Notes: generated from the sequence alone by a model not told the origin. 64,000 bases of DNA from Paenibacillus dendritiformis (GCF_945605565.1 NZ_OX216966.1:6316001-6380000); one strand, 5' to 3'. Counted from the stretch's first letter, positions 42,928-51,804 are shown. Translations and numbers: made by a program.

Positions 42928-44049
42928 ATGCGAAAGAAAAGAATTCTTCTGTTGTCCGAAGGCTTCGGAACCGGACATACGCAGGCAGCCTATGCATTGT
43001 CCGTCGGAATCAGGCAGCTGGCGCCGGAAGTGCAGACCCGCGTCATGGAGCTGGGCAAATTTTTGAACCCAACGGTCGCTCCCTTAATATTTGCAGCCTA
43101 TCGCAAGACCGTCAGCGTGTCTCCGAAGCTGGTCGGCATGCTCTATCGCAAGCAGTATAAAAAATCATTGAACCGGGTTACGCAATCGGCTCTGCATCGC
43201 ATATTCTATACGCAAGCTTCTCATGTCATCAGACAGCTGCGGCCGGATGCCATTGTCTGCACTCATCCGTTTCCCAATATCGTCGTCTCCCGGCTGAAGC
43301 GGGCGGGACTCGACGTTCCTTTGTATACGCTGATTACCGATTATGACGCGCACGGTACCTGGATCACGCCGGAAGTGAACAAATATCTCGTCTCGGCCCC
43401 CGAGGTGGAGCAGAAGCTGATTCAGCGGGGCATCTCCCCCGAGCAGATCATCGTCACCGGCATTCCCGTCCATCCGAAGTTCTGGCAGCGCTGTCCGCAA
43501 GCGGAGGCCCAGCAGCGGCTCGGCCTGAAGCCGCTTCCGACCGTCATGCTGATGGGCGGAGGCTGGGGACTCGCTCTGGACGAGGAGCTGCTGCGTTATA
43601 TGACGAAGTACCGGGAGCAGATCCAGCTTCTCCTCTGCATGGGAAGCAATGAGAAGGCGATACAGCGGATCGAGCAGGACCCGATCTTCCAGCACCCGAA
43701 TATCCGGATTTTCGGTTATACGCAGGAAGTATCGATGCTGATGGACGCTTCCGACCTGCTCATTACGAAGCCGGGAGGCATGACGTGTACGGAAGGAATG
43801 ATGAAGGGCATTCCGATGCTCTTCCATGCGCCGATTCCCGGACAAGAGGAAGAGAACTGCGACTTCTTCATCGAGCACGGCCTGGGGGAACTGCTGGAAT
43901 CGAGAGAGACGATCGACCGCTGGTTCCATGATTTGAGCCAGCACTACGAGACGCTTCGGCAGAAGCGGCAGCTCGGGCCTTCCCCGGAAGTGAAGCCGGA
44001 CGGCTGCCCGCGCGCCGTCATTGATTTGCTGTGGCATCCGCAATACTGA
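42928..44049 (+). CDS. UgtP/MGDG-synthase-like diacylglycerol glucosyltransferase
   Basis: The 373-residue GT28-type enzyme shows the N-terminal LLLSEGFGTGHTQAAYALSVGI (lipid-side loop), DAIVCTHPFPN, DYDAHGTWITPEVNKYLV, GGGWGLALDEELL, and the UDP-sugar site DLLITKPGGMTCTEGM near residue 285. It should attach glucose to diacylglycerol at the membrane, making glycolipids or LTA anchors. AGGTGAG lies before the ATG at 42928; the frame is open further upstream. It is followed 21 nt later by a small membrane protein. Confidence 0.9.
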   Translation: MRKKRILLLSEGFGTGHTQAAYALSVGIRQLAPEVQTRVMELGKFLNPTVAPLIFAAYRKTVSVSPKLVGMLYRKQYKKSLNRVTQSALHRIFYTQASHVIRQLRPDAIVCTHPFPNIVVSRLKRAGLDVPLYTLITDYDAHGTWITPEVNKYLVSAPEVEQKLIQRGISPEQIIVTGIPVHPKFWQRCPQAEAQQRLGLKPLPTVMLMGGGWGLALDEELLRYMTKYREQIQLLLCMGSNEKAIQRIEQDPIFQHPNIRIFGYTQEVSMLMDASDLLITKPGGMTCTEGMMKGIPMLFHAPIPGQEEENCDFFIEHGLGELLESRETIDRWFHDLSQHYETLRQKRQLGPSPEVKPDGCPRAVIDLLWHPQY

Positions 44050-44070
44050 ATATAAAGGAATGATTCACTT

Positions 44071-44448
44071 ATGATGTTCACCCCGGTAGGGTTCGCAGGC
44101 TATATTATCATTGGACTGGCCCTTCTCGCCAGGACGCTCGGCTGGATAACGAATTCCTTCCTGTTCGCCGCGCTGATTATTGCCGGCTTCATTTGCTTCG
44201 GCATCGTGGAGAACCGTTGGGGACGGCGGCACTGGCTTGTCCGCTATCTCGATTACACGCCGCTCATGGTTCTCGTCATCGCCTATGTCGTTGCCGGGAG
44301 CGCGGTTCCCCAGTACGCAGCGATCGCGCTGCTGCTCCCGCTCGGCGCCGTCAGCTCCTTCGGAGCGGTGCGGCTCGCGCGCACGAAGAAGTACCGGACG
44401 ATGCCGGTCATCGACGAGCATAAGAAGGAACCGCCGAAGTTCCAGTGA
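44071..44448 (+). CDS. Small four-helix membrane protein of unknown function
   Basis: The 125-residue protein shows four hydrophobic segments (residues ~5-22, 28-47, 63-80, 84-102) and a basic tail ending KKEPPKFQ. I recognise no family. It follows the glucosyltransferase by 21 nt on the same strand with AAAGGAATG as ribosome site, and a strong terminator follows, so both are probably one operon. Confidence 0.75.
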   Translation: MMFTPVGFAGYIIIGLALLARTLGWITNSFLFAALIIAGFICFGIVENRWGRRHWLVRYLDYTPLMVLVIAYVVAGSAVPQYAAIALLLPLGAVSSFGAVRLARTKKYRTMPVIDEHKKEPPKFQ

Positions 44449-44508
44449 CCACTGCCCATCCCCGCGCTCCGGCGTCATGCCCGCGTGCGCGGAAAATATC
44501 GCGAACAA

Positions 44509-44535
44509 GAAAAGAGGCCCTTGCGGCCTCTTTTC
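44509..44535 (+). terminator. Terminator of the glucosyltransferase operon
   Basis: GAAAAGAGGCC / GGCCTCTTTTC, an 11-bp perfect stem with a 5-nt loop and a T-rich right arm; works in both directions by symmetry (convergent NlpC gene). Confidence 0.85.
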
Positions 44536-44588
44536 ATATGAAAGGAAATATAAGTGCGTATGAAGGCGGTCAGTAAGCGGTTCCCGAC

Positions 44589-45413
44589 TTACTTCACCAC
44601 GCTGCCGCCGAACAGGAAGCGGTGCTCCCAGGTCGTGTTGAGCACATTGTTGACCCGAACGCCGCCGGATTTTTGGGAGTACGTATGCAGAATTTTACCG
44701 TCTCCCAAGTAAATCCCGACATGCGTAATCCGCTCCGTGCTCTTGTTGACGCCTTTATAATCGGAGGCCTTGGAGCCTTTATAGGACATGAAGAACATGA
44801 GATCGCCGCGCTTCAACTGGCTGATGCTTGTCTTCGCCGTGGAATTGGATTTAATCCAGCTTCCTTGCTTGCGTGAATCCGTCGGCAGCACGATGCCGAG
44901 CGCCTCCTTATAAGCTTGTCTCACGAAGGCGGAGCAATCGAATGTTTTGGTGCTGTTCCGGTTGGATCCGAATTCATATGGCGTGCCCAAATATTTTTCT
45001 CCGACCTGGATGACCTTCTCGATTTTGGCTGCGCGACTGGAAGAATCTGCCTGGTCGCTGACAGAAGGCTTGTCAGATGGCTGATTGGCTGTACCGGATT
45101 CAGCCACCTGTATGTATTTGCTGCTCGTGCTCATATATCCGGTATTGCCTTTTTCGTCCTTCACTTTGTACCAAGAGCTGTTATGCTTGTCCAATATCGT
45201 AACTTTCTCGCCTTTTTTCATGAGGCGGATAACCGAAGAAGAAGTAGACGGTTCTTTGCGCAAATTAACCGAAGCGATAATATTGCCTGTCTGGCTTGTC
45301 GACACTTGCTGCGCCGCCGCAGCCTGTGGAGCTTCGGCAGCATGGGACACCCCTGCGAATACTTGTCCGGCCATCGTAACCATCAATAATCCTAGCAATA
45401 GTTGTTTTTTCAT
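44589..45413 (-). CDS. Secreted NlpC/P60 endopeptidase with SH3 domain
   Basis: The 274-residue protein has a signal peptide (MKKQLLLGLLMVTMAGQVFAGVSHA), a bacterial SH3 domain (residues ~45-105, SVNLRKEPSTSSSVIRLMKKGEKV) and a Ser/Asp linker. The C-terminal NlpC/P60 domain (~138-274) has catalytic Cys in TFDCSAFVRQAY, His in RITHVGIYLGDG and a further His in ILHTYSQ. It should cut stem peptides in the cell wall. Confidence 0.93.
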   Translation of the reverse strand: MKKQLLLGLLMVTMAGQVFAGVSHAAEAPQAAAAQQVSTSQTGNIIASVNLRKEPSTSSSVIRLMKKGEKVTILDKHNSSWYKVKDEKGNTGYMSTSSKYIQVAESGTANQPSDKPSVSDQADSSSRAAKIEKVIQVGEKYLGTPYEFGSNRNSTKTFDCSAFVRQAYKEALGIVLPTDSRKQGSWIKSNSTAKTSISQLKRGDLMFFMSYKGSKASDYKGVNKSTERITHVGIYLGDGKILHTYSQKSGGVRVNNVLNTTWEHRFLFGGSVVK

Positions 45414-45744
45414 GTCATCCTCCTTGTTGTTCTAACAATGGTGTGATTGTGACGTTGCAACGGAAAATTGAGCTGTTGTTCATATGAACAAGATGTCAAA
45501 GAATAGTATATTTTAATAGTTATACTAAAAATGTTATGACATCCCAGAAACAACTTGCCCTAATTATAAATAGAGCCGGATACAGGAAACTATCCGACAA
45601 TCTGCTTAAAAATAGACAAAATTGTAACTTTCTCTAGTTCAATATGCCTATTACCCGTAAGAAAAAAGAATATTTTGTAACTATTACCCAGGAAATTAAG
45701 GTATATTATAGAAAATGGTTGATAGACTGGAGAGGAGTGTTTTG
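45414..45744. other. AT-rich divergent promoter region
   Basis: These 331 bp lie between the NlpC/P60 gene (minus) and a membrane protein gene (plus). The centre (45495-45720) is strongly AT-rich. No conserved leader or operator was recognised. Confidence 0.4.
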
Positions 45745-46779
45745 ATGGTTCGGATGTCCCGGAATTCCATTTCGTGGCCATTTTTGATCCTATTATTAGT
45801 TGCAGCGGCCGATATTTCCATGCTCTTAACTTCCCCGTCGCCACCGCCGCTCGTGTCAATGGGAGTGGCTCTTGATTTCATGATCGTGCTGCCGCTGCTT
45901 GTGTTCTGGCTATGCATGCGCCGGATGAACAACGCCAAGCTGGCCGCCTTCGCTCGGGCGCTCGCCACCGCCCTCGCCGGTTATGCCGCTGCCCGGCTGT
46001 TCGTGCCTATTCACGGAGCCGAGCTCCGGCTGGCGCTTGACTCGGCCGCGCTTGGCGCCGGAATCGGATTGGCGGCATATGCGCTCTACTATGCGGCGCG
46101 GCTTCGGGCAACCTGCCGCCAATCGCGGAGCGGCGGTGCTTCTCCCGTAGACAGCATCCGCTTCGCCTTCGCCGAGACGGCATCCTCGGAGAAGCTGGGA
46201 CGGCTGCTCGCGCATGAAGCCTCCATCGGCTACCATGCCTTCCTCAGCTGGCGGAAAAAGCCGTATGCGACGCAGCATGCCGCCGCCTTCCCCGCGACGG
46301 AGCAGTCCAGCATGCTGGTCGTCGTTATCGGCGCCATTCATTTGCTCGTCCTGGAAGGAATCGGCCTGCATTTTCTCGTTCACCTATGGTCTTCGGCGGC
46401 GGCATGGATCTTATCGCTATCCAACGTATACCTTATCTTCGTCCTTATCGCGGACTACCGCCTGACGAAGCTGAACCCGGTGCTGGTGACGGAACGCCTC
46501 ATCCGAATCCGCGTCGCGCATGACATCTGGACCGATATCCCTCGGGATCAGATTGCCGCTGTCCGGCTGTTGAAGGAGCCGCTTCCGAATGACGAGCTGC
46601 GCAATACGGCGGCTCCCTTGTTCGGTACCCCGAATATTATGCTGGATCTGTCCGCCCCCGTCTCGGTCACGGGCCGGTTCGGAAGCCGCCGCGACCTGGA
46701 GCATGTCGCGCTCTGCCTCGATCAGCCGCATGAATTCATCGCGGCGCTGGAAGCGAAGGCGGACAGGTCGCCTTCCTAA
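45745..46779 (+). CDS. Multi-pass membrane protein of unknown function
   Basis: The 344-residue protein has about six hydrophobic segments: four in residues 8-120 and two at ~195-240. A C-terminal soluble part has short beta-like strands (IRIRVAHDIWTDIPRDQIAAVRLL), reminiscent of PH-like membrane-sensor domains. No family was recognised with confidence. GAGAGGAG precedes the ATG at 45745. It is convergent with the protease gene and shares a terminator. Confidence 0.7.
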   Translation: MVRMSRNSISWPFLILLLVAAADISMLLTSPSPPPLVSMGVALDFMIVLPLLVFWLCMRRMNNAKLAAFARALATALAGYAAARLFVPIHGAELRLALDSAALGAGIGLAAYALYYAARLRATCRQSRSGGASPVDSIRFAFAETASSEKLGRLLAHEASIGYHAFLSWRKKPYATQHAAAFPATEQSSMLVVVIGAIHLLVLEGIGLHFLVHLWSSAAAWILSLSNVYLIFVLIADYRLTKLNPVLVTERLIRIRVAHDIWTDIPRDQIAAVRLLKEPLPNDELRNTAAPLFGTPNIMLDLSAPVSVTGRFGSRRDLEHVALCLDQPHEFIAALEAKADRSPS

Positions 46780-46784
46780 TGCCA

Positions 46785-46842
46785 AAAAAGCGTGCAGGCC
46801 GAATCGGATGCGAACTCCGAGTCTTCCTGCACGCTTTTCATT
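46785..46842. terminator. Bidirectional terminator between convergent genes
   Basis: AAAAAAGCGTGCAGG at 46785 pairs with CCTGCACGCTTTTC near 46835 over a long loop. A and T tracts on either side allow use from both strands. Confidence 0.75.
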
Positions 46843-46923
46843 TTACCAATCAAGAAATTGTCTCCATTCCGCAATCGAGTAACTGCCCTCTAACCCCTTC
46901 AGATTGACCCGCAATGGCAGCAC
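46843..46923 (-). pseudogene. Remnant duplicate of the protease C-terminus
   Basis: Immediately past the protease stop, in another frame, 26 codons starting at GTG 46923 read VLPLRVNLKGLEGSYSIAEW and so on to a TAA. They align with the protease C-terminus (LTVNIKGIKGQYSNEELRQL). The shared pattern is V-N-[IL]-K-G-[IL]-[KE]-G-x-Y-S-x-x-E-x-R-Q-x-L. It has no ribosome site of its own, so it looks like a leftover of a duplicated terminal module. Confidence 0.55.
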
Positions 46924-46924
46924 A

Positions 46925-47917
46925 TTACTTATACTTTTCGTTCAAAAGCTGACGCAGCTCTTCATTCGAATATTGGCCTTTGATGCCTTTGATGTTTACG
47001 GTCAACTTTTTATCGGAGGCGGGTTGAATCGATTTCGCTTTATGCTGATTTTGATTGACAATCGTTTGTGAGGCGCCATCGGATACGACATATTGCCCGA
47101 TATCCGGCCGGGACGAGAGGAAGAGCAAATATTGTTGGCCGGCCTTCACCTTGTCAACGGATTGATAGAGCTTAATCGTTGGCGACTCTGCCTGGCCATA
47201 CAGCGTGTCATCAATGCGCAAGACAGCCTCTTGATGCGAAGCGAGCGGATCGGCTCCGTTTTCCTGGATTTCACTCACTGCATCGACATGAGCAACGACA
47301 ACCAAGTCGGTCTTGCCATCTAATAATTCTTCAATATGGTAGTAAGGAAAATCCGCATGGACGGCTTCATCTGCTGAGGCAGGCGCGTTAGAAGAATTTC
47401 TTAATTGCTGGAGGTCGCTCAAATCGTGAGACTGAGGCGTAGTCATCGTGGCGCGATTGCGGTTGTAGCTCATGATGGACGTGGTTCCGTAGACCCCCTC
47501 GCCCGCCGTATCATGATCCCCCAGAAATTGAGCATGCCCGAATTCGTGGGTCGTGGAGCTGAGACTGGCGTTCCAGACTTGACTCGGGAAATCGCGAGCC
47601 AGCAACCTCTTATTCACCTTAATCGTAAAATAGGAGCTATATTTGCTGTACAGGCCATACCATGACTCCGGATAGTCCCGGTAATAGCATTTATTCTGGG
47701 ACGACGATTTCTCGGTCATGGTCGTTCCCGCAGCCGCCGTCCAGTTTTTGGCCCCTTGCGCGCAGAGTCCGTTGTCACTGTCCGCACTGGCAAAGGTAAT
47801 AGAATATAGATTCCACCCGGAAGGGATCGAATGGTTTTGGGCAGCGGAGGCTACCGGGGGCACAAGCGAGACAAGCAGCAAGAAAGAGACGAAAACCGAT
47901 AAAAATCTTGCTTTCAT
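46925..47917 (-). CDS. Secreted metzincin-like zinc protease
   Basis: The 330-residue protein has a signal peptide (cleavage near VASAAQN) and a catalytic region with THEFGHAQFLGDHD near residue 130. This gives the HExxH zinc helix, then Asp and His at the positions where metzincins place the third ligand; the usual Gly of HExxHxxG is replaced by Phe. SIMSYNRN 20 residues later fits a Met-turn. A C-terminal domain (about 195-300, LVVVAHVDAVSEIQENGADP) and a short terminal module follow. ATG 47917 is nine nt after GAGG; upstream starts are worse spaced. Confidence 0.8.
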   Translation of the reverse strand: MKARFLSVFVSFLLLVSLVPPVASAAQNHSIPSGWNLYSITFASADSDNGLCAQGAKNWTAAAGTTMTEKSSSQNKCYYRDYPESWYGLYSKYSSYFTIKVNKRLLARDFPSQVWNASLSSTTHEFGHAQFLGDHDTAGEGVYGTTSIMSYNRNRATMTTPQSHDLSDLQQLRNSSNAPASADEAVHADFPYYHIEELLDGKTDLVVVAHVDAVSEIQENGADPLASHQEAVLRIDDTLYGQAESPTIKLYQSVDKVKAGQQYLLFLSSRPDIGQYVVSDGASQTIVNQNQHKAKSIQPASDKKLTVNIKGIKGQYSNEELRQLLNEKYK

Positions 47918-48497
47918 TCGCATCAACCTCTTTTCTTATTCATTTTTCGACTTCTTAACCATGCTTATTTCTGTTGAATACGAGAGTGAAAAAACAAAAA
48001 GGAGGGCATTTTCATAGGTGATGTGCAAATCTGAAGAATGGCAAGGGTTCAAGAACATGAAGCGAAGGCAAAGCGTCTGGGGTTGCCTGGCGGCAAAGAG
48101 AATGCTGCACTGGAGTGTGCTTGGAAATCCTGCATGCGCAAATTTTTACCGATAACCGAACACGAATCAGGCTACGCTATTTCTCCCCTTCCGGACCCGG
48201 ATTTTCTTTATCGCCAAGCAAACCAAATCGATCGGCCGATCAGGTATGTAGGATGATTGCTTCGCCATAAAAGAAGAGGTCATCGAACATCCACAACCAT
48301 TATTGGGAATGTTTGTTAACGTAATCATATTTAAAAATTAAGGCTTTTGTCAATCGTTTTTTTTGAAAAAAAGCACCTTCTATTTGGTTTTGCCGTACCC
48401 CCTTGATCACATAAAAGCGCCCAAAAGAGTCTGATCCGATCAGAATCTTCCGAACGCTTTTCCGATACCAGAATACGATTCCCGATACGGCATCCGC
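47918..48497. other. Intergenic region between protease and CDF genes
   Basis: In these 580 bp no supported gene is seen. A 72-codon plus-strand frame (48038-48256) lacks a clear ribosome site and resembles nothing known. AT-rich DNA at 48300-48380 may include the protease promoter side. A hairpin near 48440 probably ends the CDF transcript. Confidence 0.4.
48415..48460 (-). terminator. Likely terminator of the CDF gene
   Basis: On the minus strand AAAGCG...CGCTTTT brackets an inner palindrome (CTGATC/GATCAG), and the T-rich right arm runs into TTTTATG. It lies 38 nt past the CDF stop. Confidence 0.5.
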
Positions 48498-49412
48498 TTA
48501 ATGAGCCGTTCGGCCTTGCGGCCGGTTCTGCTCCGCTCCGGACACCATCGGCTCGACGTGAACATGAACATGGGCAATATTATGCTTGCGCTGCATCCGC
48601 TGCTCGATATCGTCGCAGATGCGATGGCCCTCCACCAGGCTCAATCCCGCATCGACCAGCACGACGACATCCACCAGCACCAGGCTTCCATGCAGCCGGG
48701 CCTTCACCTCGCGAATCGCCCGCACGCCTTCCGTGCTCTCCACCGTCTTCCGCAGCCGCTCCAGCTGCGCTTCGTCGAAGCCGTCCGTTAACGTATGGGT
48801 GGCCTCGCGGAAAATATTCCACGCCGTCTTGCAAATCAGAAGGCCGACGGTCAAGGCCGCCAGCGGATCAAGCCAGTTGAGTCCGAATTGGGCACCGAAG
48901 ATACCGACTGCCGCGCCAATACTGACAAAAGCGTCGGAACGATTGTCCTGTGCCGCCGCCATAAGCGCCTGATTGCGGATCCGCGTTGCGAGACGCTTAT
49001 TGTAGGTGTATACGACAAGCATAATAGCAGCACTGGCTAATGCCACCCAGCCGGTAATCGGGCTCGGGCTGCTCTCTTCCCCGGCGAACCAGGAGCGTGC
49101 GGTGGACAGAATAACCTGAATGCCGACCGTCGCCATAATGAAGGACGCAATTAGCGCCGCAATCGTCTCCGCCCGCAAATGCCCGTACGGATGATCCCGA
49201 TCCGGCGGCTTCTGCGAGATGCGCAGGCCGATGAGAACGGCCGCCGAAGCGATAATATCGGTCAGGTTGTTCCAGCCGTCCGCCTGCAGCGCTTGCGACT
49301 GATACATCCAGCCAATCATCAGCTTGGCGCCGGACAAGGCAATATAAGCGGCGATGCTAATCCATGCCCCTTTTTCTCCCTGCTTCATATCCGCGTATAC
49401 ATCCGCACTCAC
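48498..49412 (-). CDS. Cation diffusion facilitator (CDF) family metal exporter
   Basis: The 304-residue protein has six membrane segments. Metal-site motifs are ALQADGWNNLTDI (HxxxD-like, with D/N in helix 2) and DNRSDAFVSIGA in helix 5, both typical of CDF proteins. A C-terminal cytosolic ferredoxin-like domain ends HVHVEP. The GTG at 49412 with GGGGGAGGGC seven nt upstream is preferred; the frame is open to an unsupported ATG at 49487. It exports Zn2+, Mn2+ or similar; specificity is not deducible. Confidence 0.9.
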   Translation of the reverse strand: MSADVYADMKQGEKGAWISIAAYIALSGAKLMIGWMYQSQALQADGWNNLTDIIASAAVLIGLRISQKPPDRDHPYGHLRAETIAALIASFIMATVGIQVILSTARSWFAGEESSPSPITGWVALASAAIMLVVYTYNKRLATRIRNQALMAAAQDNRSDAFVSIGAAVGIFGAQFGLNWLDPLAALTVGLLICKTAWNIFREATHTLTDGFDEAQLERLRKTVESTEGVRAIREVKARLHGSLVLVDVVVLVDAGLSLVEGHRICDDIEQRMQRKHNIAHVHVHVEPMVSGAEQNRPQGRTAH

Positions 49413-49697
49413 GGTCAAGCCCTCCCCCGCTATCAATCCGCCACTACGAACAACTGTCATGAGCCGATGGACTTTGTCAGCGCTCATGTTGAGTTACTAT
49501 CGTAACAGACGGATCCCGTGTGGGTCTACAGAAACAGTGTTGACCCCCCATACAACTCTTGAACCGGCAACAACCTGTTGCTGCCAGGTAGAAAAGTTGG
49601 GACCGTTAATGAAAGTTGCTGAGAGGCAACACTGCTTCATCCTCTTAGCTTGTACCGGATAGGGGCGGCGTATACTTGCGGGGGCTATCGAGAATCC

Positions 49698-50318
49698 CTA
49701 GATGAGACCATGCTTTCTTTTCAGCTCCAAAATCAATTCTTCGCTGCTCTTCGACCCGGATGCAGGGGGCTCTTCGGTGGAGAGTTCGGAATCGTTCGCG
49801 GTTCCCTCCAACTCCTTAAGTCTCTCATAATAACTCCATTCGCATACCGAGACCGTTTCAAAATAGAAAAACCTCCTATCATCCTCCTGAGCATCCAGCG
49901 ACTGGGCCAAAAACCACTCTTCCTCCAAATCTTTCTCGGTAAAGACACGGGAACGATATAAAGTGAGTCCCATCTCCGTGAAGAGATAGCAGAATCCAGC
50001 GGATGCATCCCATGTTCGCGAATATGGAGAAATCTTGTCCAGCGCCTCAACCAAGTCATCTGCCTTCGTGCGAAACACATGAAATCCATGGCAAAGACAA
50101 TGAGCATGCTCCTTCACATCGCTTGTCATTTGGAGCGCAATCAAGCGGTCATTCGAATCATATTCCGGCATGAAATACGAGGAAAAATCAAACGAAATAT
50201 CATCGCGGCATTCATAGCGGGACGCATATTGGCGAATGCATTCCTCCACTTCATCCCTGCTCATCCCGAGCTTTATCGTTCCAATGGCTTGTCCCGGTTC
50301 GATCTCGATGGTATCCAT
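49698..50318 (-). CDS. Conserved-looking protein of unknown function
   Basis: The 206-residue acidic soluble protein starts MDTIEIEPGQAIGTIKLGMSRDEVEECI, a pattern seen in small immunity-type or regulatory proteins. It contains C-rich HAHCLCHGFHVF at mid-length and a charged C-terminus (SSEELILELKRKHGLI). AGGAGGAG lies just before the ATG at 50318; the listed frame is open upstream. It is co-directional with the tail cluster but separated from the amidase by 93 nt. It could be an immunity or antitoxin-like protein, but nothing proves this. Confidence 0.65.
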   Translation of the reverse strand: MDTIEIEPGQAIGTIKLGMSRDEVEECIRQYASRYECRDDISFDFSSYFMPEYDSNDRLIALQMTSDVKEHAHCLCHGFHVFRTKADDLVEALDKISPYSRTWDASAGFCYLFTEMGLTLYRSRVFTEKDLEEEWFLAQSLDAQEDDRRFFYFETVSVCEWSYYERLKELEGTANDSELSTEEPPASGSKSSEELILELKRKHGLI

Positions 50319-50411
50319 AATCTCCTCCCTATTCGGAAGCTTCGTTTTTTCTATGTTACCATTTTCCAAAAGGTGGCGATAGAACCGGATAGCCTCAGGA
50401 CACAGGAATGG

Positions 50412-51074
50412 CTATGCTTTTATTTGCTTGCACAGGCGCTCGACGACGACCGCCAGCTCGGCACGCGTGACCGGCTCATTCGGGGCAAACCCGGAGCCGC
50501 GGCCCGCCATCAATCCATTGGCGATCGCATACTGGATCGACGATTCGGCCCAGTGGCCCGCATAATCCCGCTCCTCGGGCTTGCCTTGTCCTCCCCGCTG
50601 CTCTTCTATGAGCTTCATGAACTCCTGCCAGCGCGGCAGCACGCGCGACGGGCAAGCCTTCCCGCTCCAGTGGCGGTGCGGAACGATACGCTCCATGGCG
50701 ATGCCGTGCTTCTCCGCCAGCCGGGCGATCAGCTCCGCTGCCCGCCGCCATGCCTTCGGCTCATCCATCCCCTCGTACATGCAGATCTCGACGCCAAGCG
50801 ACAGCAGATTGCCGGGTCCGTTGCCGTCCCCCGCATGCCAGCCCTGCTCATTTTCTCGCAAATGCTGATAGATCTCGCGATCGTCGACCGTATAGTGCCA
50901 ACTCTTTTTCGCCCCGCCGCTTCCATTCAAAATATAGCGGGAATGCGCCTCGGCTGTGGCGCCGGGAGCCGGATTGTCCGTATTATGGATCGTTATATAT
51001 TGCGGCTTCATCGGCCGGCTCGGCTTGTTCGGCCGCCCGTCGGGCAGCAGCCGCTGCTTAATTTCCAGACTCAT
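50412..51074 (-). CDS. N-acetylmuramoyl-L-alanine amidase with SLH domain
   Basis: The 220-residue lysin has an amidase_2 domain (residues ~20-160) with zinc ligands in ITIHNTDNPAPG, and HRHWSGKACPS near residue 145. One S-layer homology domain follows (~170-215, YAGHWAESSIQYAIANGLMAGRG). It would open the host wall to release particles. The start at 51074 follows GAGAGGATAACAACG; a long open frame upstream is unsupported. A terminator separates it from the sigma genes, so it may have its own promoter. Confidence 0.9.
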   Translation of the reverse strand: MSLEIKQRLLPDGRPNKPSRPMKPQYITIHNTDNPAPGATAEAHSRYILNGSGGAKKSWHYTVDDREIYQHLRENEQGWHAGDGNGPGNLLSLGVEICMYEGMDEPKAWRRAAELIARLAEKHGIAMERIVPHRHWSGKACPSRVLPRWQEFMKLIEEQRGGQGKPEERDYAGHWAESSIQYAIANGLMAGRGSGFAPNEPVTRAELAVVVERLCKQIKA

Positions 51075-51102
51075 CGTTGTTATCCTCTCATTTCTCTTGA
51101 AA

Positions 51103-51135
51103 ATAAAAAAGCCGCAACCTTCCCAGGCAGCGGCT
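51103..51135 (-). terminator. Terminator between sigma pair and amidase
   Basis: On the minus strand AGCCGC / GCGGCT with a 14-nt loop is followed by TTTTTTATTTT. Confidence 0.8.
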
Positions 51136-51166
51136 GTCATCCATACAAATGGTTCCTCGCATATGC

Positions 51167-51385
51167 TCATACCTCGGCATGCTTCAGCAGATCGATCAGT
51201 TCCAGACGAAGGCTCTGCTCCGCATCCTCCTTCGGCATGAGCATGAAGCGGCACATATATTGAATGTCGGGCTCGAAATAGCGAAGCAAGCGCATCAGGG
51301 CGTCCTTGTCATGCTGCCGGACCCGCCTCAGCCATTCAGCGAACTCAGCTTCTGACATAACCGGTGAAGGGATTTGCGTTTCCAT
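51167..51385 (-). CDS. Sigma region 2-like small protein (RsoA-like)
   Basis: The 72-residue protein (METQIPSPVMSEAEFAEWLRR..., then DIQYMCRFML and a C-terminal helix) has the size and helical pattern of the Bacillus RsoA/YvrHa co-sigma protein, which supplies region 2 to the partner SigO. It begins 58 nt inside the 3' end of the region-4 gene in another frame, so the two are translationally linked. The comparison is by pattern only. Confidence 0.6.
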   Translation of the reverse strand: METQIPSPVMSEAEFAEWLRRVRQHDKDALMRLLRYFEPDIQYMCRFMLMPKEDAEQSLRLELIDLLKHAEV

Positions 51386-51723
51386 TTGCTCACCGCCTGC
51401 TGGCTCAGATTCAGCTTCCTCGCAATCTGAACCTCTGTCTCGTTCTCTATATACAGGCTGTATAGAATAACCCGACCCTTGTCGCGGGGCAGTTCCTGCA
51501 GCAATTGCCGAACGAGCATGCGGTTGTCGGCTTGCGCCGTGAAATCGGGAGCGGCGAAGGATTCCGCCCTCCATGGGATCTCGCGGTGGCGGTCCGCCTT
51601 CGCCCGGTATTGCAGCCTCCAGGCTCTGCGATACAATTCCTTGCGAACACGTTCCATAAGAGTCGTCTGCGGAGTCACTTCGTCATTCCTCCCCTTCGGA
51701 TAGCTGTTCAAAAAGCCCGGCAT
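51328..51723 (-). CDS. Sigma-70 region 4-like factor (SigO/Xpf-like)
   Basis: The 131-residue protein has a C-terminal HTH (residues ~85-125): LPRDKGRVILYSLYIENETEVQIARKLNLSQQAVSKWKRKSLHRL, typical of sigma region 4.2. The N-terminal part is basic and lacks region 2, which the overlapping downstream ORF seems to supply. AAAGGGGGCGGA precedes the ATG at 51723. PBSX encodes a sigma-like positive late regulator (Xpf); this pair could do the same for the tail operon. Confidence 0.75.
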   Translation of the reverse strand: MPGFLNSYPKGRNDEVTPQTTLMERVRKELYRRAWRLQYRAKADRHREIPWRAESFAAPDFTAQADNRMLVRQLLQELPRDKGRVILYSLYIENETEVQIARKLNLSQQAVSKWKRKSLHRLCQKLSSLNG

Positions 51724-51804
51724 TCCGCCCCCTTTCCGGAGCAAAACCGGCCTTTTGAACGCTCAGTTTATCTCGCGGCCTCCGTTGGCGGCAGCGAACC
51801 GCGC

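Noticed and set aside
48038..48256. 72-codon plus-strand ORF
   Set aside because: No adequate ribosome binding site, no recognisable family, and composition not clearly coding.
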